Below, piece by piece: positions 47,366-58,889 of a stretch of DNA of 64,000 nt. The translations under genes were made by a program, and so were the position numbers. Position 1 is the stretch's first letter, and every line of letters starts with the position of its first letter. Below the pieces are notes generated by a model. The model did not search any database. It worked only from the letters and a program-made list of their open reading frames with translations, and had not been told where the DNA came from. The DNA is from Emydura subglobosa (Eukaryota > Chordata > Testudines > Chelidae): positions 22,465,003 through 22,529,002 of the forward strand of contig ML679954.1 in assembly GCA_007922225.1 (NCBI GenBank), read 5' to 3'.

Positions 47366-49054
47366 TAGAGCTGGTCAAAAAAAAAAAAAAGTTAAAAATT
47401 CATGTTTATAATTGAAGATTTTTGGGGAGTGGTTTACCATACAAAATAAGATTTCCTATGAAAAAGTTAATCAAAAATTCAAAAAATTTGGGAAATTTCA
47501 ATCATCTCTATGCCACACTGACAACACAGGTGCAAACAAGAGCACAATTTGGTCCAGCCTCTACACAGTCCTTTAGCACTCAGAATGTCTACTGATACCA
47601 GTGAACTAACATTAACATTACTAACATCATTTGGATTTCTGCTTGTGGAAGGACTTTAGAGTAGGTTCCAAAAAGTGTAAAACTTCACAGAAAGTGGATC
47701 AGAACTCAAGAGAAGACATTTTCAATGGCAGTAAACAGGAGATACATATTGAAAAATGCTGCAGCCACTCCCCTAAAAACTATGGCCCAAATTGTAAATC
47801 CCGTTCAGAATGGTGAGCATTTACTCACAGGAGTAGGCCTCACTGAAGTCAATGGAGCTACTCCTATGAGCAACCAGTGTGAGTAAGGGGTGACAGTATG
47901 CAGAAATCCAGTTGGTGCTCAGTTATCTGAACTTGGTATTCACATTTGCTCATTGAAATACAGGTTTTAACCAGCACAACCTGTGCGTGTGGATATTTAC
48001 CGTTGCACTCATTGTGCTCTTGTTTGAAGGTTTACCCTGCAAGAAGTTATTGGGGAAACAGTAGAATAAGATTCTGAAACATAATATTGATAATTGTAGG
48101 CATCTTTGGCTAAGACTAAAATAGAGAGGTAATAATGGTATGAAGGAGAAAAGGGAGGGTGAGAAGAATTGAGGGGGTGAGAACAGGCCATAAAAAGGCA
48201 ATTTTTTTTTTAAGTTTTAAGTAACAATGGCAATTCTGCTTGTCTTTGTTCTCCTTCCTATTTCCTCCTGCATCACTTACAAACCATTGCTCTCAACATT
48301 ATGGCTTTACCTACAGGAATTATTATCCTTTTTGACCTGAGCCAAGTATTCTATGTCTTGTCGGATGTTTCCGTGAGGAGAAGAAATTGGTGACAGAATC
48401 ACATATTTCTTTGATGAAATCTGATTTACTTACAAAGTAAGTCTTGCAAAGTCTGTTTCCCAGAACACAGCAGGAATCAAACAACAGTAGGTAGTTTCTT
48501 TGTCCACAGTTCCAAGCCTCTTTCCACCTAGCACTCTGCTCAAAAAGCTCTCTCTCATTACTTTCTTTCAAAGCCATATTTCCACTAGCTGTCTGCTTGT
48601 TATCTGGCTGCTGCTGCTCTCAGACACAAACATGTCCATCAAACAATATCCTCCTCCCATATAGCTCAGGTCACATGCTAGACAGGTCAGAACCTATGTT
48701 TTGGATGGTGGTTTCTAGTGTTGTAGCTATCGTACTTCAGAAAAAAAGCTTAACTACTTGTTACATTTATCCTGAATGAAGAGCAGCTGTCAGCCCCACC
48801 AGCTTCAGTGAGGTTTTACCCAACCTCCACCATAACATCATGATGCAAAAGAACTGCCAGTCAAATCCAGCAAAGACATCAGCCTTCCCACTTCAAATGA
48901 TAAATTTCTAGCAAAAGAGTATTAAGAAAATAAAGGACTCACAACCTAAAAAGTCACCTGAAAGGAGTGGCTGGAGGAACTAGGTTGGGAGAAGACAACA
49001 CAAGAAAATTACTAGTAACTTATTCCCTCCCTTGGCCAATATCTTCTCCTTCCC
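47366..49054. other. Intron sequence with one small palindrome
   Basis: At 47805-47890, ACTCACAGGAGTAGGCCTCA with TGAAGTCAATGGAGCTACTC is another small palindromic copy. The rest is unannotated. Confidence 0.45.
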
Positions 49055-49160
49055 TCATAGAATCATAGATGATTAGGGTTGGAAGAGACCTCAGGTGGTC
49101 AGCTAGTCCAAACCCCTGTTCAAAGTAGGACCAACTCCAACTAAATCATCCCAGCCACTG
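49055..49160 (-). mobile_element. CR1 LINE 3' end
   Basis: TCATAGAATCATAGATGATT, then GGGTTGGAAGAGACCTCAGG and GTCCAAACCCCTGTTCAAAG is a clear antisense CR1 tail. Only about 105 bp remain. Confidence 0.88.
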
Positions 49161-50930
49161 TAAGACATTATGCTAAGGGAATGTAGCAAACACCAAAGAA
49201 GAGGATTTCTTAACACCGTTTCTAGGATCACAGCCCTTATCCAAAGGCTCTTTCTTCTACTCATTCTCCTACCCCCAAAAGACTAGAGATGCCTTTATAC
49301 AGTGTATATGTCTGAAACATCTGTGGGAAAGGATCCTAAGGGAATCTGAGCACACATTATTTTCTGAAGTCTTGCATTGTAGAGTAAGATCCCCACAGTA
49401 TGCCCGAAATTAATAGCATGGAAAAAGAAGAGTGTGAGATATAGGAAACGTGGTTAAGAAGATTTATGTACTTCCACTGAAACAAGAACTAGTGGCCTGG
49501 CAGTTACAATCACTGACAATGTTTTTCCAGTCTGCGACAACTCCAGCGTACAGCAGGGCTGTTCTTTTAGGAGTCTGACAAACTGGCAAAACTGAACTCC
49601 TGTTATATAAAATTTTCAGCACAGAAAAAGGCATCAAGATTTAATACCAATTCACTTAGATGGACCAGTGTCGGCAGTGAAACACTAGGCATCTATGACT
49701 TTAACAATATCTGAGCTGTCACTCCATGAGATTGATCTGCAGTATATAGGGATTTAATTTCTATGGCCAAAACAAGTCAGTGTGATCTATCTATTTTAGG
49801 CCGCTATAGCATGCCCATCACCACAGCATCTGGACACCTCCATTCTGCTGACATCTATCAAATATAGCTGCTATCTTTAATTTATGAAGGAATAAAATGG
49901 AACAGTCCAGCTCATCAAGCTGCTTATAAGAACAGTGGCATAATATATTAGGATCTGATTCTGTAAACCCTTTGTGACTGAAACTTCTACTCACTCCAGT
50001 GGGAGGGTCTGTAGGATCAAGGCTTAAGTCAAGGTCTCCAGAGTGCTGTATATTTGTTAAGACCTTTCAATTGGATACATTTTTAAAATGAACTTTTCTT
50101 TTTATTCTTTCAAATAAAAGACATTTGATCAAACACCACCAACACTGGAAACAAAGAAAGGTGAAGGGAATAAACAAACATATATAAATACAAAATGAAA
50201 GTTCATGATTATCCCTGGTTTCTTTGCAAGTTAGTTTTATATCTTGAAATGATAATAGACAGTCCTTGAAAAGCTTGTTCCCAGGGACATTTAGACCATT
50301 TAGGGGTCTCCTTTTCAGTACTTATTTATTTTTTGTTTTCTTTTCTCCTTCTTATTTCCACTGTGGAAAGTGGTTTGTTATGATTAAGTGTCTGCTATAT
50401 GAAAAAGAAAAAGACAGGTAGATTGGGTTGTTGTGGGTTCTGTGCCTTAAACCAACAGATTTCAGGGGCTCCATAGATGATAAAGGTCACCCATGCAGAT
50501 CCTCTACTACGCAGCTTCACCAAATCCTGAGGCTCCCCCTACTTTCATTTTACTGGAATTCCCTTGAAGTGAACAACTTCTGAATGCCCCTGGCTGCCTG
50601 CAGAACTTTGTTCCATGGGAACCCCTTGCTTATTCCACAGTGGTTCAATCCTCATAGAGGAATTCCAAGAAAGCAGAGTTAAAATTCACTGAGTTTGCTG
50701 TCCTCCATCAAAAGGAGAGAGTGATGGGGTCAAAGTTTGTGTTTTGGTCTATAACAAAGGACATGGTAGTGGTTCAAGGTGATGGTTTTTATATGAACAA
50801 AACCACTTTGCCCACCCCCAGCTGACACAATGTTGACTCTGCCCATTCATTTTTTTTTTTTGTATGTTATGGCATAGCTTTTAATTCTCTTCTTTCCCAA
50901 TAATTGCTCTAGGTACTGCAGAGTCTAAAA
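49161..50930. other. Intron sequence with one small palindrome
   Basis: 49945-50025 holds a diverged small palindromic MITE (GATCTGATTCTGTAAACCC ... CACTCCAGTGGGAGG ... GGATCAAGGC). Otherwise unannotated. Confidence 0.4.
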
Positions 50931-51295
50931 CAGAGGTCTTCAAACTGTGAGGTGCACAGCCAGGCCTCCATGGGGGGACAGGGAGGGAGCGCCACCAAGC
51001 CACACTCTGTCCCGAGCTCTGCTCCAGGCCCAGCTGCGGCTTCGGGCCTCAGCTCCCAGCTCAGCCACAGCCTCGGTGCCTGGCCTCTGGTTGCAGCGCA
51101 TGCATATGACCTTGGCGCTCAGCCTCTGGCTCGGCCTTGGCCCCCTGGTCGCAGTGCGTGGCCTTGGCGCCGGGCCAACTGGTTGTGGTGCCCAGCTACA
51201 GCCTCGATGCCTGGCTGCGGCCACGGCCCCTGGCCCGCTATGGCCCCCAGCAATTATTATCTCTAAGCTTTGCCACATTTAAAAACGTGTGCTTC
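50931..51295. repeat. GC-rich island, possibly an internally repetitive hAT-like MITE
   Basis: The left edge CAGAGGTCTTCAAACTGTG resembles hAT termini (CAGGGGTCCCCAAACT). The interior is strikingly GC-rich with imperfect repeats of GCCTGGCCTCTGG, GCCTCGGTGCCTGG, GCCTCGATGCCTGG and related units. No matching right terminus or target duplication was found. Frames of 104-112 codons on both strands reflect the composition. Confidence 0.45.
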
Positions 51296-51942
51296 ATGGG
51301 GCCTGTTTTTCATTTTCCTTTTTGATATTAAAGCTGTCGTATGTCAAGAAATGTACATTTGCTTCTCCCTTTTCCCTCCCTGCCCCCGGTATGTTTGGAA
51401 ATTATGAAATCTAAATGATGTTTTCCCTGCAGAAACCACATGGTAAATGTAATAAGTAATCAATCTTCTGAACAGCAATCAGGCAACCACTTAGCGAACA
51501 TACTATGTAAATAAAATAATTAATCTAAGCGCTGACCTGAATAGCAATTAATATAATCAGCTTCAACTGGCATGCTTACTGTACATTACTTTGTTTCTGA
51601 GTTGTCATAGTTAGGATGTCATACGCAGCATAAATATATTGGCCCATTTTGAAGAACACTAATTTCAGGAGGAAAATGTGACACAAATGTTTATGCAGAG
51701 TAGGATGTTAGTTCCTTTGTGTTCAGACTAAAACCAAAAACAATGTCAATGTCAAAGTAGAACAAAAAGGACAAGTGCTCTGAAACTAGACTTCTAACCA
51801 CAAAACATCAGACAAGCCATTGTGGTCTGTGAACATTCAATGAGAGATTAATGGTGGGGAAAGCTATTTGCTTGGCCGCAGGCAGATGCACATTTCTTTC
51901 CTTTTTTTAATTAAAGGGACCTTGTCATTTTAAGAATCATAG
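51296..51942. other. Intron sequence, nothing recognised
   Basis: No gene or repeat was recognised. Confidence 0.45.
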
Positions 51943-52013
51943 GTCAGCTCTTCAGCTGGCATAAATCAGCCCAGCTCCATTCATTTCAATGGAGGTACAT
52001 CAGCTGAGGATCA
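51943..52013. repeat. Small palindromic MITE (TTCAGCTGGCATAAATCAGC type)
   Basis: The arms TCTTCAGCTGGCATAAATCA and TACATCAGCTGAGGATCA are inverted copies, with CATTTCAATGGAGG in the centre. Related to the copy at 17130-17210. Confidence 0.68.
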
Positions 52014-54888
52014 GCCGTATAGTTTTTTTTAAAAAAGAGATTGCAAATGTCCTGTTCTAAATAGTATAGTAATACCTTAGATTTGTAAAAGTGAGCAATT
52101 TCAAAAGTCTAGCTTGCTTTTCACTGTGATTGGACAATAAAAGCAGTTTCACATTTTTATTCTCAAGCACCAGTAGGACACAGCGGGATTTGTATTGCCA
52201 GCACTGCAGGGGGTTCTTTAAATATGAACAAAAAAATACAGTTTCCATGAGTATTAAAAATAAGAACAATCACCCATGGAAACATGTTGCTTCTATTGAT
52301 CTTAACTTTTATAAAACCTCTGTTTTAAAAAAAATCGAAATATTGGAATTAAATCAACCTGACAGCGATCTTTAAAACAACCAACCAAAGAAAAACATGT
52401 TGCTAGAGCAAAGTTCCTCCTTCGATGAGTTTAGGCAACTCTCACTGACTTCCAATGTTGGATGCTTTCACGAATGGGATTTGCTTCACTGTGCTTGTTT
52501 CTTTAGCTTGGCTCAAAATTTGAAGTTGAAAAAAACAAAACAAAACAAAAAAGACTCTCTTGCCTTTTCTCTAATGAAAGCTGGTAATAGTTGAGAGTGG
52601 GCATACGCTCCTTAGGGGACTCTGGAAAAATGTTCAGCATGACAGTCTTCTCAACTTACAATGAAAATTGGTGTCATGTGGTCCATTATAACCATGGTTT
52701 AAATCCAAGTTCATCTTGAGCATATTACACCAGTTTGCTACTGTACATGATAGGGCAGATCTGGCCCACAGGCCAAGAAATCTGACAGGTACACCTTGAG
52801 GAGTCACATTTCATTGGAAAAATCAATTATTAATAACAACCTCAATCACTTACAAAGAAAGAAAATGTTGGTGACTAGAGGAAGCAGCATCTGGAGATAG
52901 GAAGAGGATGAGAGACACAACGGTTGCTCAAAAAAACCTGTTTGTGCTGGAGGGTTGTCACAAAATAATAAAGCTCACACACGATTTTAGATGTTTTTCA
53001 TTACAACAATTATTTTTTCTTCTATCTCCGAGCCTCTCTCTTTTCTTTCTACACTCATTGCTTCTCTTTCCTTGCTCTGAAAATCCCCTCCTCTCTGTTC
53101 ACCACCACCTCACAACACTCCCATTTCCTTCTTTCATTCAGCCTAAAAAAACTTGTTTGTTTTCCTCTTCCCCACATGGCATGACAGACTAATTTCCTTC
53201 CCTCCTACTTCTCAGCCATAGCAAGAGCCCCTCCTATCTCTTTCCTCTCTTCACCAGAACACCAGCAAGCAAACACTTCCCCCTGTTCCTTCCTCAATTC
53301 CAATGCCAGAGAGCAAACCTAGTCCTTTTCTTCCAGTCCCACAGCATCAGTCACTTCACCTTACTCTTTCTCCACAATCTTCTCTCTCAGCATCATCAGC
53401 AGGAGTTCTTCTTTGCTCCTGCACCTCTCCCCAGAGGATTCTCTCAAACTCTACTGCCAACCCACAGGACCTATTACCACTTTTTGCCACAGTGGCAACT
53501 CTATTATCAAGTGGCCTCTGGAGTACTAAATGCTTGCTCAGAAGGAGTGTGCATGTAGGTACATGGGCTGGCAGAAAGGGAAGGGGAGATTAGACTACAG
53601 TATGAGGAGAGTGCCTGGGGCAGACTGTGAGCACAGGGATGGGCGGACTTCACTAGAGCTGTGTTGAGAATGGAAGTTCCATTTCACGAAGGACTATGAG
53701 ATTTTGCAATTTGGCTTCATTCTGAATCAGAATGAAAAACAGAATATTTCGAAGTTCTCTCAAAGTAGGTTCTGGAAAAAAGCTTTGTTCCACGTTGAAA
53801 CTTTTTTCCCCCTATAAAATTGTTTTTATATTTTTTAAATGTTGTTTTGGAATATGTAAGAATACATCATTAAAAAGGAAAAAGGAAAAATGATTTCAAA
53901 ATGAAAAATTGCGAATTGCGGAATTTTTCTGGTTTTCTTCTGAAAAAAAATTCCAGTGAAATCAACCTGATTTTGCAAAGTGCTTTGATTTTGATGCAAT
54001 GGCATGTTCTGACAGAATATGGTTCCATCACATTTTCTCCAAGTAAGACTAGTCTCCACTCTGCCTCAGGGTGGATTAAGTATGTCTAGGTTACACTCGA
54101 TGAAATGTCCAATGCAACTGCAGGCAGGCTGGCTGGCCAAGGAATGAGGCAGAAATCAAACTGGGCTAGGAAGGAAAAGAGAAGGAAGGTAAACTCTAAA
54201 AGGAAAGGATCAGATATTAGTTTTGGGACAGATGTATTCCAAACTCATAGAGAAATATAGAACTACTTAGTGCTAACAAACCGTTTATAATAAAATTAGT
54301 GATGTTTGTTTTCTGGGTCAGGTTTCCTTTCTTCTCCACTTTGCTTTTTCATTTCCTCTCTCTTTCTCTCTGCTTCCTTTTGATTTGTGTCAGAAAAGCT
54401 GGTGGTTTTTCTCCTTACTTACCATTTCAAAAAGGCTAAACTCTAGAATTGGCAAAAGAAAATAAAGCAGATTTCAAATTTAAAAAGTCTATGCAGGGGC
54501 CAACAAGCTGAACCAAAACTTCAGGGAAAGAGTTCATGCAAGAGTTAAAGTTCAAATAGCTTAGATGGATCAGCATTTTAAAGTAGAATTAAGTAACAAA
54601 TTTCTACGCTCAGTTTTGGTGAAAGAGATCCACTTTTTGCCACCTTTCTCCAGACAGAAATTGTTTATTAATTAAGGCAAGCCCTTCTCCCCTCTGCAAA
54701 AAAAGATTTGTTCATCTCAATCAAAAGACACATCAAAGAAAGATCTAAGGACATTCTACTCATGGGTACAGAAACCATGATTAATGCTCGTGGTGCTAAC
54801 ATCATCAGCTTTTTTTGCTGTTACCTTTCCTTATTCCCCCTGCTACCTATGCGTTTGTCTCTTCAGCAGTTAAATTCTGTTGTGACCC
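52014..54888. other. Intron sequence with a pyrimidine-rich stretch
   Basis: 52990-53470 is unusually rich in C and T on the plus strand (CTTCC/TCTC runs), giving spurious frames of 94-96 codons. No repeat family or gene was recognised. Confidence 0.45.
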
Positions 54889-55023
54889 AGTAAGCTTGTT
54901 GGGGCAAGGACTATCTTTGTTGTAATAAGTGTTTACACACACTTAGCACGATGGGATCTGGATTTGTCATTGGGGACCTTCATTTTTTTTATTTTATTAC
55001 TGCAATAAATAATAATAATAAGA
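54889..55023 (+). repeat. L2/MIR-like retroposon 3' end
   Basis: AAGCTTGTTGGGGCAAGGAC, then CACTTAGCACGATGGGATC and GGACCTTCAT lead to an (AATAAT)n end. It matches a sauropsid repeat I know with the phrases GGGCAGGGACT and CTAGCACAATGGGGCCCTGAT. Confidence 0.65.
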
Positions 55024-56054
55024 AGAAATGTAAATCTGGAGTAACTTTACTAAAGTCAGCAGTGTTCTAAATTTATACTAGAAGAGCAAATGAGAGCAGA
55101 ACTGAACCTAAATAACTAGAGAATTCTGATCCAAAAGGTAGCTTCACGTCATAAAGGATAAAACTAAGATCTGCAACAGTTCCTTAATTCACTTCTCTAG
55201 TTCCAAGGAACGTCTATATTTCAAACACAGCTACAATTATGATGAAGTAATGACGTATGTGTCCTAAAGGTTCCAGACTTCAATTAGTAACATGTAGGAA
55301 CCAAAGTTGAAATTATAATTTATGTTATGTTTATAATAAGAATGTTTAGATTTTATAAGCACTTGCTTATGTATCTGGAGAGGCTGCATAAACCTGCCTG
55401 ATGTCTACAGCTGTTAACGTGGAATAGGTGGAAGCTCCTTCATCTCTGGCCCAGAAGATCTTAGGCTTGCACCTAGTGAAAACATTGCTATGGAGAATGG
55501 CACTACAAGTCAAGGAGGAGGTGAAATAAGATACTTTCCTTCAACTGAGATGTGAAAGGGAGGTTTCATGTCCAACCATAGTGACATCCCAGGGAAAAAA
55601 AAAAAAAAGAGGAAGAAAGCTCCTACTACACAATATGAAAAAGAGTATACAACCACCTTTCGATCCTGGCCAGCATTCTCCCAATCTAGAGTGTGAAGCT
55701 GTGTCAGAGTTATTCAGGAGAGCATGAAGGCTGCTTCATTTGCTTACACATTATGGGCCAAATTAAAGCTAACCTCATGTAGGTGGAGGAGTGGAGGCAC
55801 AAGCAGTTTATATGCCAGTGCCCCATAATTTGGTTAAGCGTCCAGAGTAGCACTGGATGATCTGGGGACCGTGCCACCTGTTCCAGAGGCCCCAGTAGGA
55901 TTGTAGTTGTGCAGGGCCTTGGCTCCTGAGATAATGGAGGTAGTGGCAGCACCTGTTGAACAAAGAGGAAGTTTGGAAAGTGCTGCCTGTTGCTGCACTC
56001 TCCAGAGTGCACAGGAGGCGCTGCTATTTACGGGCATAGATTAAAATATTCAAG
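55024..56054. other. Intron sequence, nothing firm
   Basis: A poly-A run of 14 lies at 55595-55608. A slightly GC-richer stretch (55700-56040) carries a 100-codon minus-strand frame with no motif. Confidence 0.4.
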
Positions 56055-56152
56055 AACACCTACGTGACTTTGGAGCCTAGGTCCCAGTGAATTCACTGCA
56101 TCTTAGGTTCCTAAATCGCTTAGGCTTAGATCCCCAAAGGTAGTTAGGTGAC
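56055..56152. repeat. Old MITE fragment (CCTAAATC...AGGTGAC type)
   Basis: CTTTGGAGCCTAGGTCCCAG, TTAGGTTCCTAAATCGC and GATCCCCAAAGGTAGTTAGG resemble an old amniote repeat built on GGTGCCTAAxT...CCTAAATACCTTTGAGGATC. It abuts the Harbinger-like element next to it. Confidence 0.45.
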
Positions 56153-56155
56153 TAA

Positions 56156-56510
56156 GGACAAGTCTACACTACAAAATTATGTTGACCTAAGTTACATCAA
56201 GGTACAGCCACCACCATAATTAATTCACTTTTGTATGACCATGCTACGCTCCCTGTGTCGGCAGTGCATGTCCTTCCTACCGATTTAACAGCCAGTGCGG
56301 GGCACTGTGGAACAGGCAACAGTCGATGTAGGCAACATAGTAGCTACACTGATACTGCATCAACCTAACTACATTGACTACGCCTCTCGTGAAGGTAAAG
56401 TTATTAAAATTAGTGTAGTGGGCGAATCACATCAGTGGAAGCTACATGTTAGTGTAGATGCTTACCGAGTTAGGTCAATGTCGACCTAACTCTGTAGTGT
56501 AGATGAGGGC
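56156..56510. mobile_element. Harbinger-like MITE
   Basis: A 355-bp element with left end GGACAAGTCTACACTACA and right end TGTAGTGTAGATGAGGGC (inverse GCCCTCATCTACACTACA). The left flank is TAA (56153-56155); the right flank AAA is probably a decayed TAA. Inner arms GTTGACCTAAGTTA and TAGGTCAATGTCGACCTAAC extend the inverted repeat. No transposase. Confidence 0.75.
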
Positions 56511-58889
56511 AAAGTCCAGCAGGGACTTTGAAACTGTTACTCATAACGCCTCCAGGCGTTATTATTAGAATGGGGCAGCTCCTCCAAGAGAACAACCAGA
56601 ATCATGCCCTCTGTTTGCTAGGTCTCGAACTTTTGAAAATCTTTCACAGTATGAACAGACATATTTTAATAAATTCAAGAAAAATCTTTTTCAATGAAAA
56701 TAAATTTTTAATTTAAAGAACTTTGGGATCATTCTATGAATCCAGCACTGTTGAGCTGATTTGTTTTACAAGGACAGCAACATTATACTACTGCTTTCGA
56801 ATTAGAAAGTGAAACTAACTTGAAATGTATTTTAAATTGAGCAGTCTCTTTTTATTACCCATGTTGAGTGAAAAACAAAACAGAAACATAAATCATAGTG
56901 AAAAGTAAATTAGATTTTTAAGAAAATTCTTTCATTAATCATCTATGATGACATATGTAAACAATTTTTAAAATATATTAATATGACACTGACAGTATCC
57001 CTTTAATTTTAATGTAAAAATAACTTATTTTCCCCCACAAAGATGGGCTGTATATTTGTTTAAATAAGGAAAATATGCTTTTTTATGGGTGAATTGCAAT
57101 GGTAAATTATGTATGCTCAATTAATCTAGATAAAGTACTGCATTCAGTTTGCTTAAGGCTCTTGATGCATGAGATGCAGGTGTATAGTACAGGCACAGCT
57201 GATAATTTAAATCCCCAAATTTGTAGCAATTTATTTAAATCAAAGGAATAGTTCACAAAATGTTTAGTATCTAAAATGAAGATTTACAAAGCTTGTCAAT
57301 TAGAGAAATTCCTTGTGGCCAATAGTTCATTATTAAAAATCCAAGGAAGTGATGGCTACTTCCTTGTATATGTAATGGCAGCTAATTCAATACACAATAA
57401 ATCTTTTATTTAGTATCTGTCTTGATAAGGCTTTACCAGTATCAGGGCCTTGAGGGTAAAAGAAGATAGGACCTTATTAGCAAAACTGCTTTAATATCAA
57501 GCACTTTTTCTTAGGCTCAGTATGCATCAGTTTTTTCCAGAATCCAAAATGAAAACTTGAAATCTCAGTACCACATACTAACTCTCTAGGAACCATCAAA
57601 GTATCCAGTGTTAGCCATTTTAGATGCTGTTACAGTCTTAACCTTTCCTGCAACAGCTGTGGAAATATTTTTTCAGTTCTGGAATAAAAAAGCCACAGAT
57701 TTCTTCCTCAGAATGTTCCAAAAAACAATATGCCCTTTTGCGGGATGGCACAGTAAATTAGGGAGAGAATGGATCCTTGAAAACAATGAATCAGTGGAGA
57801 ATACTGAAATAAAATATTTAAGTGAAAAACGCTCTTACATAATTTCTCATATTGGTAATACTGCACGTGTATTAAATGATAAACAACATGTCTTTCTGTG
57901 GTAAGAAAGCAACATCAGTTTGTACTGTAGGCTCTTATGTGAATACATAATTCAAGACATTTTGAGCTATGTCAACTTATACCATCTGAGTATCTGGTCC
58001 TTCATGTGAAGAAATTCAAAACTATTGAAAAAAATTAAGCAAAGAAATAAATCAAGTAGCCACCACTCCTTTGTTTTGCCAAATGAAAGAGAAAATGATG
58101 CAACTACTATATTAAAAATTAATGGGGGTAAAATGAATGTTTAAAACATTTTTCTTGTTTACTAATTGCTCATTGTTAGCACTTTAATAGCACAGAGTTA
58201 CAGAATACAAAAAGTTCACTCTTTGCCTGTCTGCTCATCTACTGATGTCTCTGTGTCTATAAACATGCAAACTACACCTAGTTTAGGAACCTACATCCTG
58301 CCTCTAGTGGATATCCATTAGATCTTTAGTGCAGTGATATATAATATATTATAGCCGTCCCTCCCGGCCCCAGGATTGTTCCTCTGAATTAAAAATGGAG
58401 CTTTATGAATATTTTCTAGGCCTTCTAATGTGAGAATTTGGAGCTGGTTCTGATGTGCTGGGATTTGTAAGACACTACTTCTCAGGATCAGACTGTTACT
58501 GGACACAGGCCGGAATTCATTCCGTTTAGGAGCATATTAGAGTCACTGCTACGTTGCTTTAACATTTGTCGATCAAGTTAGCAATTCTGACGGTCATTAA
58601 AAAAAACCTTGTTTCTCCGGTATGTTCTGACCCTTAATTTGCTGTTCAGAGCTATTTTTGACCCTGTACATAGGAGTTGGCGGGTTTTAGCACAAATTTA
58701 GGGATTTAAGCAGGAGTTCACAGAAACACTGAACGGTTGTAACAAGGGCTGGATTATGGCACAGGCACTGTAGTGTTTAGGGAGGGTCCCAGATGCTGAA
58801 GTCCTGTGATTACATCAGAATCTCAGCTTTCCTTTACAAAAAATTAAGTTGTAAGCCCTCATGGATGCAAAAAAAAAAAAAAAAAGCTT
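56511..58889. other. AT-rich intron, repeat-poor
   Basis: No repeat was recognised across 2.3 kb apart from a 17-base poly-A at 58869-58885. 56930-57450 is especially AT-rich and could hold conserved noncoding DNA, which cannot be judged here. A 98-codon frame (57608-57904) has no recognisable domain. Confidence 0.4.

Noticed and set aside
50940..51282. Frames of 104-112 codons on both strands
   Set aside because: Caused by low stop-codon density in GC-rich repetitive DNA.
52908..53593. Frames of 94-96 codons
   Set aside because: Pyrimidine-rich sequence giving Ser/Leu/Pro-rich translations; no motif.
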